Shown here one piece after another: positions 12,001 through 22,128 of a stretch of DNA of 64,000 bases. Both the position numbers and the translations under genes were made by a program. The notes under the pieces were generated by a model that saw only the letters and a list, made by a program, of their open reading frames with translations, did not search any database and was not told where the DNA came from. The first letter of the stretch is position 1. The number at the start of each line of letters is the position of its first letter. Source of the stretch: Antedon mediterranea (taxonomy: Eukaryota > Echinodermata > Crinoidea > Comatulida > Antedonidae); assembly GCF_964355755.1 (NCBI RefSeq), contig NC_092674.1, positions 14,387,001 to 14,451,000 of the forward strand, written 5' to 3'.

Positions 12001-13546
12001 CGTTTATGAACGCATTATAATTTTGATTGTGTTCTGGTTTGCTATGTGTAAAAGTGAAGATCAAAATAATTAAAATGTTAGAATTAATCGTCAAAAAATC
12101 ATAATCATGAATATTGTCTCAATGTTAATATTTAAAGTAATCTTTTCTTAATTTTATATGTCATTTGAATAAAGCCTAAATAAAATGAAAGCAATCTTTA
12201 GAAAATAAATAGTATATATCTAATAACTGAATGTGGATATTGGTATAATATGAATAATTAAATAACTTTCTCTCTGGCCTTCCGATTTAAGTGAAGTAGA
12301 CATTATTTTATTATGACCTACAATATTAACATTCTACCGCTATTTTTATTGAAGATAATCATTTTCCTTTGTTTTAATCAGTGCTACTAATCACTATCTC
12401 CTAAAATCATCGATAGAGAACCAGATGTAAACAACAAACGTATCAGAGGCTATTTGATCAGACGACGAGGAACCCAAACCATTAACAGAGACAAGGGCGT
12501 CCACCAACTCACGTGAATGACCCTTACACGTTAGACAGAATTAGTCTCTAGAGGTCAATCAATGATATATTTGTCATTTCTTCTAAAGGAGCTGTCTGAG
12601 CAGGACAGCGAAACTCCCAAGAAGGTTAGTTTCGCTAATTGTTTTTTTTTTTTCGAAAAGAATTAATAATTCATATGTCGTATCGTTACGTGAAATACAG
12701 AGTGTACATAATCTCCGCGAAGCCATGGTAATGATTTCATTATAACATGTATATCTCACATCAAGTCGTCTTCTAATACTAATACCGGAATGTGTAATTT
12801 TCACATGATATCAAGCTCTTCTGCTAGACCGCATTGACCAACTTCGCTTCAATCACAACATGTCATCCCCTCCCCTTAAAAACCGTGTCTACAATTCTGT
12901 TGTACCATGATACCATGATACATATGAATCTCTTGAGCAACGAAATAGCTAAATTGCCTCAACACACTCCACTGGGACATGAATACCACTGATTTCACAT
13001 CGTGATATTCTACAAAACACTTGATTTTCATGTTCCCACCTAAATATCTCGGCTATTATAAATCGGATTCTTTTGGATAGTAGCTCAAAATAAACTGTAG
13101 ACAATACTGAACATTATGATATAATGTTTGAAATTGTAAAGTTACAAAAAGTATGTGTCATTTTACGTTTTAAAACTCACCATCCATTGCCCGCTGAAAG
13201 TGTGAGGTCAATTTTTGGCTCTATTTTGTTGTAATTTTATACCTTTTTCAATGTATTTACTGTCCACTGTTTTATGATGAGTTATGTAGAGATCTACTGT
13301 AGCTAAAGTATAACCGTCATTTCCATGATAGTTCACTATGACAAGAAGCATTACCGTTTTTGATGATCAACTTTAGATACCATGGTAACCAACGTGGTGA
13401 TGTTGCAACATGTTAAGATGCATAGCCCTTAATAATTTATATGAAGTAGGATTTTCTAAAAAGAAATATTTCAATAAAAAGTCATAATACTGTAGCTTGA
13501 AGCCTTGCAAGTACCAACATTTTCATAAAATCCACAAGATATAATA
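9032..13546. other. Left part of the ankyrin-gene intron, no gene seen
   Basis: AT-rich, with homopolymers (T at 10382-10397, C at about 11376-11390) and one micro-hairpin insertion (9916-9972). Open frames are short and motif-free. Confidence 0.5.
9916..9972. mobile_element. Micro-hairpin insertion (41 bp) with perfect 8-bp duplication
   Basis: GAGTCTAC at 9916-9923 is repeated exactly at 9965-9972. Between them lie 41 bp starting CAGGGAAGAGTTAA and ending in the inverted TTAACTCTTCCCT. A second copy of the same element is at 40419-40459. Confidence 0.7.
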
Positions 13547-14388
13547 ATGTTTGTAGTATCAACCTTGACTTCAACTGATGGATGTGCTGTCTAAAACGCA
13601 AAAGCTAAAGAGACCTATCATCCAACGTCATCTCTAAAGTGAAACTATTTGCCGATTATTGAATTCACTACAACACAATTTTTCAAGTACTGAAGACGCT
13701 GAAAATTGCAAACAGGCTTGGTAAGCGAACGAGAAAAGGTGTTAAAATGCTAATAAATACTTCTCCGTGATTGTTAAACACAAGAAGACACCAATCATAT
13801 ACGAATACCATCCTTTCCAGTATTTGAACTCAGTCAAATTAGATTGGTCAACCCATATAAACTAAATCACAAGCAAACAGATTACTAAGATTGCGAAAGA
13901 TAAATCTATAGTACAATTGTAGTAGGAATATTAAACTATAGCGTATAAATATCTTATTCGACCTTTTAGCTTGAGTAATGTTTTGACGCTTGGCCAAATC
14001 ACGAATCGGACATGTACATGCTAATATGTGCAGCTAAACACATAACACAATTATACGAGGATGCTTCGATGCAACCATTAGCCTAACCATTTTGTGATTT
14101 TATGGATTTTAGCACCGCGACCTCTGACTGCAGTTGATACAAATTGTTGCTCATTGTTTTATTTAGCTTAGATATTATCCTATTATATTCCTAGAAGAAT
14201 AGGAGTTAGGCCATGTTATATTATATAGGCCAGGAACTTTGTTAACGTCTGTGTTTTGTATGGTAAATACACATACGCCCGTCTTCTTAAACCGGACTTT
14301 AGGCGTAGTTCGAGCTAAAACTTGTTGAATGACATCATTTTAATTCATAAACCAAACTTCAACTAAATCGGCGACTAAATCAGGCCAA
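13547..14388. repeat. Duplicated segment, copy 2
   Basis: Direct copy of 1-835 with small indels, ending within the left end of the TIR element homologous to 721-1533, where the two copies diverge abruptly. Confidence 0.85.
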
Positions 14389-14654
14389 ATTCTATAGTAG
14401 AGTTCTATAACATTTTTTGTAAGGGTAGTATAATAAAAGGGGGTAAAGTAGGCCTCCCCACTGATATTTTTTCCTTACCAATAATGAACTCATCGGCATA
14501 ATTAATATTATCAATAATGTTATATTATTGTTATTATTATCACATTCACAATTACATTATCATGGCATATAAAATTACGGTGAATTCAAGAAAGTTCAGA
14601 GTGTTACAAGCATAATATAATAATTAGTAAATAATAAATTATTAAAATTAATAG

Positions 14655-14787
14655 TGTGATGGGTTTATCACACGGAAGTGAGCCCTCTAGAGTAAAAGAG
14701 AGGAGATGAATAAAGATAGACGACAACTACAACGTGTTTTGTTATATTCTTATTGTTGGTTTCAGCCTAACGAGCGAGCCCGTAACA
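14655..14787 (+). repeat. 5' LTR of copy A
   Basis: 133 bp, starts TGTGATGGG and ends GCCCGTAACA; contains AATAAA, a possible polyadenylation signal. The first 18 bp form a small stem (TGTGAT and ATCACA). Confidence 0.95.
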
Positions 14788-14841
14788 AATTGGGAGGTCA
14801 TCCGTGAACAAAGTACGGAATTGTAGTTGTAGATCAAACTG

Positions 14842-15156
14842 ATGGTAATTTTAGTTACTTATTCTAAGCTGGTTTTAGGTTTAGAGGCGTTTTATAACGA
14901 ACGAGGTTTGGCGGTCGTCGAGCCAGTACACTGTGTTGTTGTTTTAGGCTTGTGTAGGCTTGCCTATGATACTAGAAGTCTGTTTGGTTTTGATTTTAGG
15001 GGTCTAGTTATTGAGACCACGGCGCACGGTAGGTTTAATACTGTGTTGGCTTGGCAGGTAATTTATTACTGGTGCCTTAATTATCGTCATATTGGTTATT
15101 ATTTTAACCGGTGTTTTTGTTTGTTTGTTTCAAATAGAAACTATGTCAGAAAGTGA
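14842..15156 (+). CDS. Leader ORF overlapping the gag start (copy A)
   Basis: 104 codons from ATG at 14842, ending 14 bp beyond the gag ATG at 15143 in another frame. The same ORF is open in copy B (29226-28912); relative to it there are two 3-bp indels that keep the frame. No known domain; hydrophobic and Cys-containing near the end. A donor-like CAG/GTAATT at about 15057 and a T-rich acceptor ending AATAG just before gag could instead mark a spliced leader of ~80 bp. Whether it is translated is unknown. Confidence 0.35.
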   Translation: MVILVTYSKLVLGLEAFYNERGLAVVEPVHCVVVLGLCRLAYDTRSLFGFDFRGLVIETTAHGRFNTVLAWQVIYYWCLNYRHIGYYFNRCFCLFVSNRNYVRK

Positions 15157-15204
15157 TTTTGACGAGGAATTTTTGGATAGCATGTCCATTGAGGTGGTAG
15201 CTCA
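15143..15204 (+). pseudogene. gag: gag, N-terminal piece before the nested element
   Basis: The gag start (ATG at 15143, MSESDFDEEFLDSMSIEVV) corresponds to the start in copy B (28925). After about 20 codons it is cut by the insertion at 15205; the frame resumes at 17263. Confidence 0.8.
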
Positions 15205-17254
15205 GGGGTGTCACGAAACCTAAGACCACGAAAGCTCAGACCCCCTAAGACCTAAGATCACGAAAGCTAAGACCCAACACCTAAGATTACAAATACTAAG
15301 ATATATAGTCTGGGCTCCAGACGGAATTTTGTAAAAATATAAATATTTTTGCACATATGGCGTTTCATACGTGTATTACTTGAGTTTGGATACTCCGTCT
15401 GGGGAAACACGCATAAGTCACGTGGTTTGACACCAAGAATTCTTGGTGCATAAATTATCCAGTTGACTAGTTTCAGCCGCATGCCATTGGCTACTCACTC
15501 GTACGTCGTTTTAATATTCATATTTCAGAATTTCAAAGACTGAACGTCTAAGACGATGCGCATGCGCTATGTTACGTTTAGACAATGTGTACTTGGGTAC
15601 ATTGATGAAAGTTTCCGAAGGCTAAAAATGATTTTATATGCCTAGTAGTCTGGTAAACATTTGATGAGATTTTTCCCAAGAACATGAAAACTCGTCTTGA
15701 TATGATAGGCTAGCTTCTCCGCCAAATCAAACATTGAATGGATCATTTATTATGCGGAGAAAATTTGATTTAATTCCCACCCAGACCCTCCCTGTCCTGT
15801 TCTGTGTGGTGGTGTATCCCTGTTGTGTGCCGGTCGGTGGTGGTATGTACCTTATTGGCGTTTTATTTGGAAGGTCATACGTACGAGTTGAGTAGCCCTA
15901 CGAAGGAGGCCTAGGTCAGGACTAAACAATTAATAAACAAAACAACTTGGCAACACGATTTTATATTTCAACAGTTGTTCAGTCTCGATCGTACATTCAG
16001 CATACTGTACGTACGTACTCGATCTTTTTCATTTTGAAACAAAATGATCATTGGTTGATTCGAAATCCATATTTACATACCGCCCGCCCCATATAGACAA
16101 ATACGGTATGATAACCTACGTCATTCTTATTGGATGTTTGCGGTTTGCAAATCGATTTCTATACGTGTTTCACAAGTCTGTATTTTCAGACAAAAATCGC
16201 GGTCGAAATAAAAACAAATAATTTTTTAAAAAGACAATAAATACAGACTTGGGGCAAGTCTATAAGATATACTACAGCTTAAAAACAATACTTGTTTATC
16301 CATACATAATTTTAAACACAGTAGGTTTCATTTATTACCATAAATATAATTTAATACTACCGCAAAACATAGATAAACTCACATTATTTTCGCCCGTTGA
16401 GTAAATGTATATTTTTTCTTTACAACAAACAAACTTGACGGGTTGTTTGTTGGTAGATATTTACTCCATTGTGTTGGTTCAGAGGATGTTTTTCTTACGC
16501 ACCTGCCTTTCTTGTATTTTGACTCCAAATTTGTTGACTAACTTTTATCCTGAACACCACACTTTAAAATTAGGACTTATAAGTACTTTCAGAAGGAGAA
16601 ACACATAATAACAAATAAATAAATCCTTTAAATTGATGATTTTACAGATGTGTTTCTTTGTATACTGTAATACTAATGTAAGTCCTCGAGCTCCCCATGC
16701 TCAATGTTTTTGTTTCTATGGAGCGCCAAAAGAGCAATAATAATAGTACAAGTATAAAAACAGAAAGAAAACGAAACAAAAAAACTTATCATGATTTTTA
16801 AATTAAAATTTATTTGCCAGTATTTATTTCTTCGTACTTGCATGATTATACTATTATCATTACAATTTTAATTTTACATTGTTCCATCCACACTGTAGAT
16901 GGACAGAGTTTTCAGCCCTCTATATAATTTTTGCTCTTTTGACGTTCCATAGAAACAAAAACATTGAACATGGCCCATGGGGTAGGCCTACTGTACTGTA
17001 GGCTAGTCATTTTGTGTGCGAGAAAAACGTCTGTAAAATCATCAATTTAAAAATGTATTTGTTACTTTTTATGTGATTCTTTTTCATGAAAGTGCCAATT
17101 CTAAGGTGTGGTATTCAGAATAAATGTTGGGAGTTAAAATACAAGGCAGGTGCGAAAGATAAATATTTGTAATCTTAGGTGTTGGGTCTTAGCTTTCGTG
17201 ATCTTAGGTCTTAGGGGGTCTGAGCTTTCGTGGTCTTAGGTTTCGTGACACCCG
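15205..17254. mobile_element. 2.05-kb non-autonomous TIR transposon nested in gag
   Basis: Flanked by the 8-bp duplication GTAGCTCA (15197-15204 and 17255-17262); a 9-bp reading including a leading G is also possible. TIRs are identical for 90 bp (15206-15295 against 17164-17253), starting GGGTGTCACGAAACC, and contain two tandem versions of a CCTAAGA-CACGAAAGCT module. The uninterrupted target is seen in copy B. Inside lies a second imperfect inverted repeat (~16690-16740 and ~16928-16984). No transposase; hAT, Merlin and Mutator-type elements all make 8-9-bp duplications, so the class is open. Confidence 0.9.
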
Positions 17255-17278
17255 GTAGCTCAGCTATCAGAGGAGCGT

Positions 17279-18796
17279 TTGCGACTCCTAGGTACTAGGG
17301 TTGGAGCATCTATAAATGATTCCATGAATAAATATGACTTGATAAATGTGATTGGAAGTCATGTTGGTTTAATTACTCATGAATCCGTAAAAACTGCGGG
17401 GAATGAGATCGAGTTGGCTAGAATTGAGTTGGAACGTGAAAAATTGATTTTTGAAAGAAGAAAAATAGAGATGCAAACTCAAAAGGAAATACATGAGTTT
17501 GAGTTAAGGAAATTAGAATTAGCTAACCAAATGGGTCACACCACACGGGTTTCTACACCTAATGATTCAGAGATTACTCAGAATATTAAATGGGTTCCCA
17601 AGTTTAATGAGGACGAGGTAGAGACATATTTTTTAGCTTTTGAGAAAATTGCTAATAGATTAAAGTGGCCTGCTAGACACTGGACTGTGTTGTTACAAAC
17701 TGCTCTTGTGGGTAAAGCCCAAGAGGTATTTTCTGCATTGGCTGATGATCAATGTGAAAGCTATGATGTGGTTAAAACTGCTGTTTTGTCAGCTTATGAG
17801 TTAGTTCCAGAGGCGTATCGTCAGAAATTTAGGAACTTAGGTAAACCTTATGATCAAACATTTACAGAATTTGCACGTAAGAAGCAGATTCTTTTTGATA
17901 GATGGTGTAGTTCGGAAGGAGTAAAGGGTGAATTTGGAAAGCTTCGCGAGCTTATGTTAGTTGAGGAGTATAAATCTTGTTCCCCTACTGAAGTTCGTAC
18001 ACATCTAGAGGAGCAGAAAGTGGATAATTTAATGAAAGCGGCTTCTGTTGCCGATAATTATGTGCTCACGCACAAGGTGGTGGATACCAAATCGGTTTTA
18101 AAATTTGTTGATGATTCTAAGGTCCAAAGTCAGAAAACTACAGTTAATAGTAATAGTAAATTTGCAAGAACTTGTTTTTACTGCAAGAAAAAGGGTCATA
18201 TAAAGGCATATTGCTGGCTGTTTCAAAGCAAAGCTAAAGGGGATAATAAGAAACCCCAATCACTTCCAAACACGTTGGTTAATACAGTCCCGTTGAAAGT
18301 GACAGCGAGTCATGACGTTGATGAAAGTGAGAAGTTGATCCAATCTTCAGGTCCAGAAAAAGTGCGAAAGCTATTTAAGCCTTTCCTCTCTACTGGTTCT
18401 GTAGCATTGATCGACGATGTGAATCTGAGTAAAGTTCGTGTCTTAAGAGACACAGGGGCGTCACAATCCCTGATAATAGAATCGGCATTGTCATTTTCAA
18501 ACGAGTCTTCTGCTGGAGCAAGTGTGCTCATTCAAGGTGTTGAAGGGGGTTATAAGGAAGTCCCACTTCATGTAATTCGGATTGAAACAGATATTGTTAG
18601 CGGAGATTTTGTTGTCGGTGTCGTTCCGAGTCTTCCAGTATGGGGTGTCACACTCCTTTTGGGGAATGATTTGGCCGGAGACAGAGTGACAGTAGAACCG
18701 GTTGTGTGCAAGAGTCCTGTTGAAGACGAAAGCACGGTGTGTTTAGAGAAAGAATTATCACATGTGTTTCCATCATGTGCGATCTATGGCAAATAA
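17279..18796 (+). CDS. gag: gag-protease of Gmr1-like element (copy A, interrupted)
   Basis: Open for 505 codons; the true frame continues from the N-terminal piece across the nested element, so this Met is internal. In order: a charged coiled-coil-like stretch (residues ~45-85, rich in E, R, K and L); a capsid region containing a SCAN-like segment at ~176-262 (EAYRQKFR, then RELMLVEEYKSC and LMKAASVADNY); a zinc knuckle C-x2-C-x4-H-x4-C at 299-312 that binds nucleic acid; and an aspartic protease with the DTG triad at 391-393. The mammalian SCAN domain is held to derive from a Gmr1-like gag, so the similarity is expected for this family. The frame ends early because 8 bp between two GCG triplets at ~18779, present in copy B, are missing here. 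Confidence 0.9.
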   Translation: MRLLGTRVGASINDSMNKYDLINVIGSHVGLITHESVKTAGNEIELARIELEREKLIFERRKIEMQTQKEIHEFELRKLELANQMGHTTRVSTPNDSEITQNIKWVPKFNEDEVETYFLAFEKIANRLKWPARHWTVLLQTALVGKAQEVFSALADDQCESYDVVKTAVLSAYELVPEAYRQKFRNLGKPYDQTFTEFARKKQILFDRWCSSEGVKGEFGKLRELMLVEEYKSCSPTEVRTHLEEQKVDNLMKAASVADNYVLTHKVVDTKSVLKFVDDSKVQSQKTTVNSNSKFARTCFYCKKKGHIKAYCWLFQSKAKGDNKKPQSLPNTLVNTVPLKVTASHDVDESEKLIQSSGPEKVRKLFKPFLSTGSVALIDDVNLSKVRVLRDTGASQSLIIESALSFSNESSAGASVLIQGVEGGYKEVPLHVIRIETDIVSGDFVVGVVPSLPVWGVTLLLGNDLAGDRVTVEPVVCKSPVEDESTVCLEKELSHVFPSCAIYGK

Positions 18797-21731
18797 AACC
18801 ATAGATGAGGATGAGAGTATTGACTTATGTGATAGTTTTTACGGAGACATTACAGATCGCGTTTCCCAAGAGGCTGTCTGCTCAGGTCGCGAGTTACACA
18901 CTGCCCAGGCTGAACAACAGCACCCAAAAGTGTGTGATTTCGGTCCGACAGTTCTCAATCGGTCTAGGTTAGTGGAAGAGCAGAGTAAAGATCCTGATTT
19001 GTTGTCATTTGGTCAGCAAGCTCTTTCTGTAGAGGAAATGTCTATTGTTCCTGTTTGTTATTATATAAAGGATGGCATACTTATGCGTAAGTGGAGGCCA
19101 CCAGATATTCCAAGTAGTGATGTTTGGAATGAGATTCACCAGATAGTTATTCCTAGTGGATACCGTCAGGATATTATTGGTATTGCGCATGATGATCCTC
19201 TTTCAGGTCATTTAGGTGTCAATAAAACGGTAGACAAAATTCTCAGGCATTTCTTTTGGCCAGGTCTTAGAAAAGATGTGTCTAACTATTGTAAATCCTG
19301 TCATGCGTGTCAGGTAGTAGGGAAGCCTAGTCAAAAGGTTCCAGTAGCCCCACTTAAGCCTATTCCTGCATTCGGTGAACCATTTTCAAGAGTTATTGTT
19401 GATTGCGTGGGACCATTACCACGTACTAAAAATGGAAATGAGTATCTATTAACAATAATGTGTGCATCAAGTAGGTTTCCAGAAGCGATTCCTCTTAGGC
19501 GTATTACAGCTAAGAATGTTGTTAAAGCATTGGTAAAATTCTTTACATGGGTAGGATTGCCTAAAGCTGTTCAGTCCGATCAAGGATCAAACTTCATGTC
19601 AAAGATATTTAAACAAGTCTTAGAGCAGTTAGGTGTTGCCCATATAAGTTCAAGTGCTTACCATCCACAGTCTCAAGGGGCACTTGAGAGATTTCATCAA
19701 ACACTTAAGAATATGATTAAAACCTATTGTTTTCAATGTGAAAAGGAATGGGATGAGGGAGTTCCCTTATTGTTATTTGCTGTTCGTGAAACAGTGCAAG
19801 AGTCCTTAGGGTTTAGCCCATTTGAGTTGGTGTATGGTCATTCGGTCCGAGGCCCTCTTAAAATAGTCAAAGAAAGGCTGTTAGGGAATGCAGAAGAGTC
19901 TGTATCGATACTAGATTATGTGTCTGAATTTCGTGATCGATTAAATCGTGCTCGTGAGATGGCTAGAAAGAATCTTGTGAAGGCTCAGGGTAAAATGAAG
20001 AGATTGTTTGATAGGAAATCAGAAAAGAGAAGCCTTAATTCAGGTGATGAAGTGTTAGTTATGTTGCCTCTTCCCAGTCAACCATTATCTGCAAGATTTG
20101 CTGGTCCTTACAAAGTATTTGAAAGAGTAGGAGAAGTTGACTATGTGTTAGATACTCCAGATAGGCGTAAGAAGAAGCGACTGTGTCATATAAACATGTT
20201 GAAACCATACACAGCGAGAAATAATACTGATACCTGTACGTCAAGACCAGTTGCGTGTGTTGTTGAAGAGAATTCTGAAGAGTTTGGGGATCCTGATACA
20301 TGTGTTAAGTTCAGTAATTCAGATGTCCTTGCAAACATTGAAGAGAAAGTTGGTCATTTATCTCGTGATCGTAAGGTTGAAATTGTTAGTTTGATATTTG
20401 GAAATCTGCAGTTGTTTTCGGATGTTCCAGGTCGAACGAACTTAGTGGAGCATGATGTTAAGACAGCTGATTGTTCACCAATAAAACAAAATCCATATAG
20501 AGCAAATCCGTTCAAGATGAAGATATTACAAAATGAGATTGATTACATGATTAAGAATGATATAATCGAGCCTAGTTGCAGTGCTTGGAGTTCTCCATGT
20601 ATATTAGTTCCGAAGCCAGATAAATCGTATTGTTTTTGTACTGATTATCGGAAGGTTAATGCTAAATCTACTACAGATTCATATCCCATACCGAGGATAG
20701 ACGACTGTATTGATCGTGTGGGTAGTGCTAAGTTTGTCAGTAAATTTGATCTTCTAAAGGGTTACTGGCAAATTCCTTTAACAGAGCATGCGAAAGAAGT
20801 GTCAGCTTTTGTAACTCCTATGGGTCTTTATCAGTATAAGGTCATGCCTTTCGGTTTAAAGAATGCACCAGCCACGTTCCAGAGATTGGTTAATGGTATA
20901 ATTTCAGGGTTGGAGGGCTGTGAAGCTTATATAGACGATTTGGTTGTTTATAGTGATACATGGGATGTCCATGTGCAGAGAATTAAGGCATTGTTTGACA
21001 GGTTGACAGCTGCGAAGTTGAGAGTAAATTTGGTGAAAAGCGAGTTTTCCTGTGCAGAAATTGTGTTCTTAGGTCATAAAGTTGGTTGCGGAAAAGTGAA
21101 ACCATTAAGTGCTAAGATTAAGGCAGTCTGTGATTTCTCAGTTCCAAAGAGTAAACAGGAGTTAATGCGGTTCCTGGGAATGGTTGGGTTTTATCGACGT
21201 TTTTGCAGAAGTTTCTCAACGCTTGTAGCTCCATTAACGAATCTGCTGAAAAAGAATGCGAGTTTTGTGTGGTTGGAGGAATGCAATAATGCGTTCATTA
21301 AAGTTAAATCGATGTTATCAAACGAACCGGTGTTGATGGCTCCACAATTTGATAAACAGTTCTCGTTAATGATTGATGCCAGTGATGTTGGTTCTGGTGC
21401 TGTGTTGGCGCAAACAGACGAGAATGGTGTTGACAAGCCTGTGTGTTTCTACTCGAGAAAATTCAACCAGCATGAGAAGCGTTATTCTACTGTTGAGAAG
21501 GAGACATTAGCTCTGATGTCAGCGTTAAAGCACTTTGAGGTGTATCTTGGATCCACTCCGTTTCCAATTGTAGTTTTGACTGACCACAACCCATTAACGT
21601 TCTTGGCAAGAATGAAAGACAAGAATCAACGCTTGTTGAGATGGAGTTTAGCAGTTCAAGAAATGAATCTTGAAATTCATCATATCAGAGGAAAAGACAA
21701 TGTTGTAGCTGACGCTTTGTCAAGAGTTTAG
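18762..21731 (+). CDS. pol: pol: integrase, reverse transcriptase, RNase H (copy A)
   Basis: 989 codons; homologous sequence begins around residue 8, where copy B is continuous with gag-protease. Domains: integrase zinc finger H2C2 (~143-182, ending CKSCHAC); integrase core with D (~213, VDCVGPL), D (~272, SDQGSNF) and E 35 residues on (GALERFHQ); reverse transcriptase (~565-790) with LPxRG-like region replaced by family variants, FDLLKGYWQ and the YIDD catalytic box (~722); RNase H with DASDVGSGAVL (~871), DHNPLTF (~940) and a C-terminal VADALSR. One likely damaging change: SYCFCTDYR, where copy B and most relatives have R for the first C. Integrase preceding reverse transcriptase defines the Gmr1-like order. 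Confidence 0.95.
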   Translation: MCFHHVRSMANKTIDEDESIDLCDSFYGDITDRVSQEAVCSGRELHTAQAEQQHPKVCDFGPTVLNRSRLVEEQSKDPDLLSFGQQALSVEEMSIVPVCYYIKDGILMRKWRPPDIPSSDVWNEIHQIVIPSGYRQDIIGIAHDDPLSGHLGVNKTVDKILRHFFWPGLRKDVSNYCKSCHACQVVGKPSQKVPVAPLKPIPAFGEPFSRVIVDCVGPLPRTKNGNEYLLTIMCASSRFPEAIPLRRITAKNVVKALVKFFTWVGLPKAVQSDQGSNFMSKIFKQVLEQLGVAHISSSAYHPQSQGALERFHQTLKNMIKTYCFQCEKEWDEGVPLLLFAVRETVQESLGFSPFELVYGHSVRGPLKIVKERLLGNAEESVSILDYVSEFRDRLNRAREMARKNLVKAQGKMKRLFDRKSEKRSLNSGDEVLVMLPLPSQPLSARFAGPYKVFERVGEVDYVLDTPDRRKKKRLCHINMLKPYTARNNTDTCTSRPVACVVEENSEEFGDPDTCVKFSNSDVLANIEEKVGHLSRDRKVEIVSLIFGNLQLFSDVPGRTNLVEHDVKTADCSPIKQNPYRANPFKMKILQNEIDYMIKNDIIEPSCSAWSSPCILVPKPDKSYCFCTDYRKVNAKSTTDSYPIPRIDDCIDRVGSAKFVSKFDLLKGYWQIPLTEHAKEVSAFVTPMGLYQYKVMPFGLKNAPATFQRLVNGIISGLEGCEAYIDDLVVYSDTWDVHVQRIKALFDRLTAAKLRVNLVKSEFSCAEIVFLGHKVGCGKVKPLSAKIKAVCDFSVPKSKQELMRFLGMVGFYRRFCRSFSTLVAPLTNLLKKNASFVWLEECNNAFIKVKSMLSNEPVLMAPQFDKQFSLMIDASDVGSGAVLAQTDENGVDKPVCFYSRKFNQHEKRYSTVEKETLALMSALKHFEVYLGSTPFPIVVLTDHNPLTFLARMKDKNQRLLRWSLAVQEMNLEIHHIRGKDNVVADALSRV

Positions 21732-21991
21732 ATAAAACATGCATGAAATGATTTTAAAAGTTTTGTTAATTTTAAAAGTGTTTATTTAATTATAATATGT
21801 TAGTTGTGATAGAGTGATGCATTAATGGCATACACGGATTTAAAGTACAGTAATTATAACTTGTGAAATTTTAAAGAAGCAGTTGAAGTAAATTCATATC
21901 AACGACCTGTTAAAATAACTACTGTATAAGAAAAGATTTAAGATGTTATAGTAAACAGTTATAAGTTTAATCATATCAAACTTTCTTTAAG

Positions 21992-22124
21992 TGTGATGGG
22001 TTTATCACACGGAAGTGAGCCCTCTAGAGTAAAAGAGAGGAGATGAATAATGATGGACGACAACTACAACGTGTTTTGTTATATTCTTATTGTTGGTTTC
22101 AGCCTAACGAGCGAGCCCGTAACA
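21992..22124 (+). repeat. 3' LTR of copy A
   Basis: 133 bp; differs from the 5' LTR at two positions, one of which changes AATAAA to AATAAT. Immediately upstream, 8 bp (TGGGGGTG in copy B, the likely polypurine tract) are missing; since that tract is needed to prime plus-strand DNA, the loss probably came after insertion. Confidence 0.95.
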
Positions 22125-22128
22125 ATAG

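Larger units (their letters stand above)
14655..22124 (+). mobile_element. Gmr1-like Ty3/gypsy LTR retrotransposon, copy A
   Basis: 7470 bp with two 133-bp LTRs (TG...CA ends) and a 4-bp target duplication ATAG (14651-14654 and 22125-22128). Domain order is gag, protease, integrase, reverse transcriptase, RNase H. That is the Ty1/copia order with Ty3/gypsy-type sequences, the arrangement known for Gmr1-like elements of deuterostomes. The LTRs differ at 2 of 133 positions. Lesions: a 2.05-kb TIR element inserted in gag, an 8-bp loss between protease and integrase, and, relative to copy B, loss of the G-rich tract just before the 3' LTR. Leader sequence after the 5' LTR begins AATTGGGAGGTCATCC; the primer tRNA was not identified. 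It sits in the intron between the ankyrin exons at 23.6 and 9.0 kb. Confidence 0.95.

Noticed and set aside
15205-17254. Firm assignment of the nested element to hAT
   Set aside because: The 8-bp duplication fits, but the ends do not clearly show the CA-G hAT tip and no transposase is present.
18310-18531. Minus-strand frame mirrored at 27606-27827
   Set aside because: Antisense of the protease region in both Gmr1-like copies; conserved only because the sense strand is.
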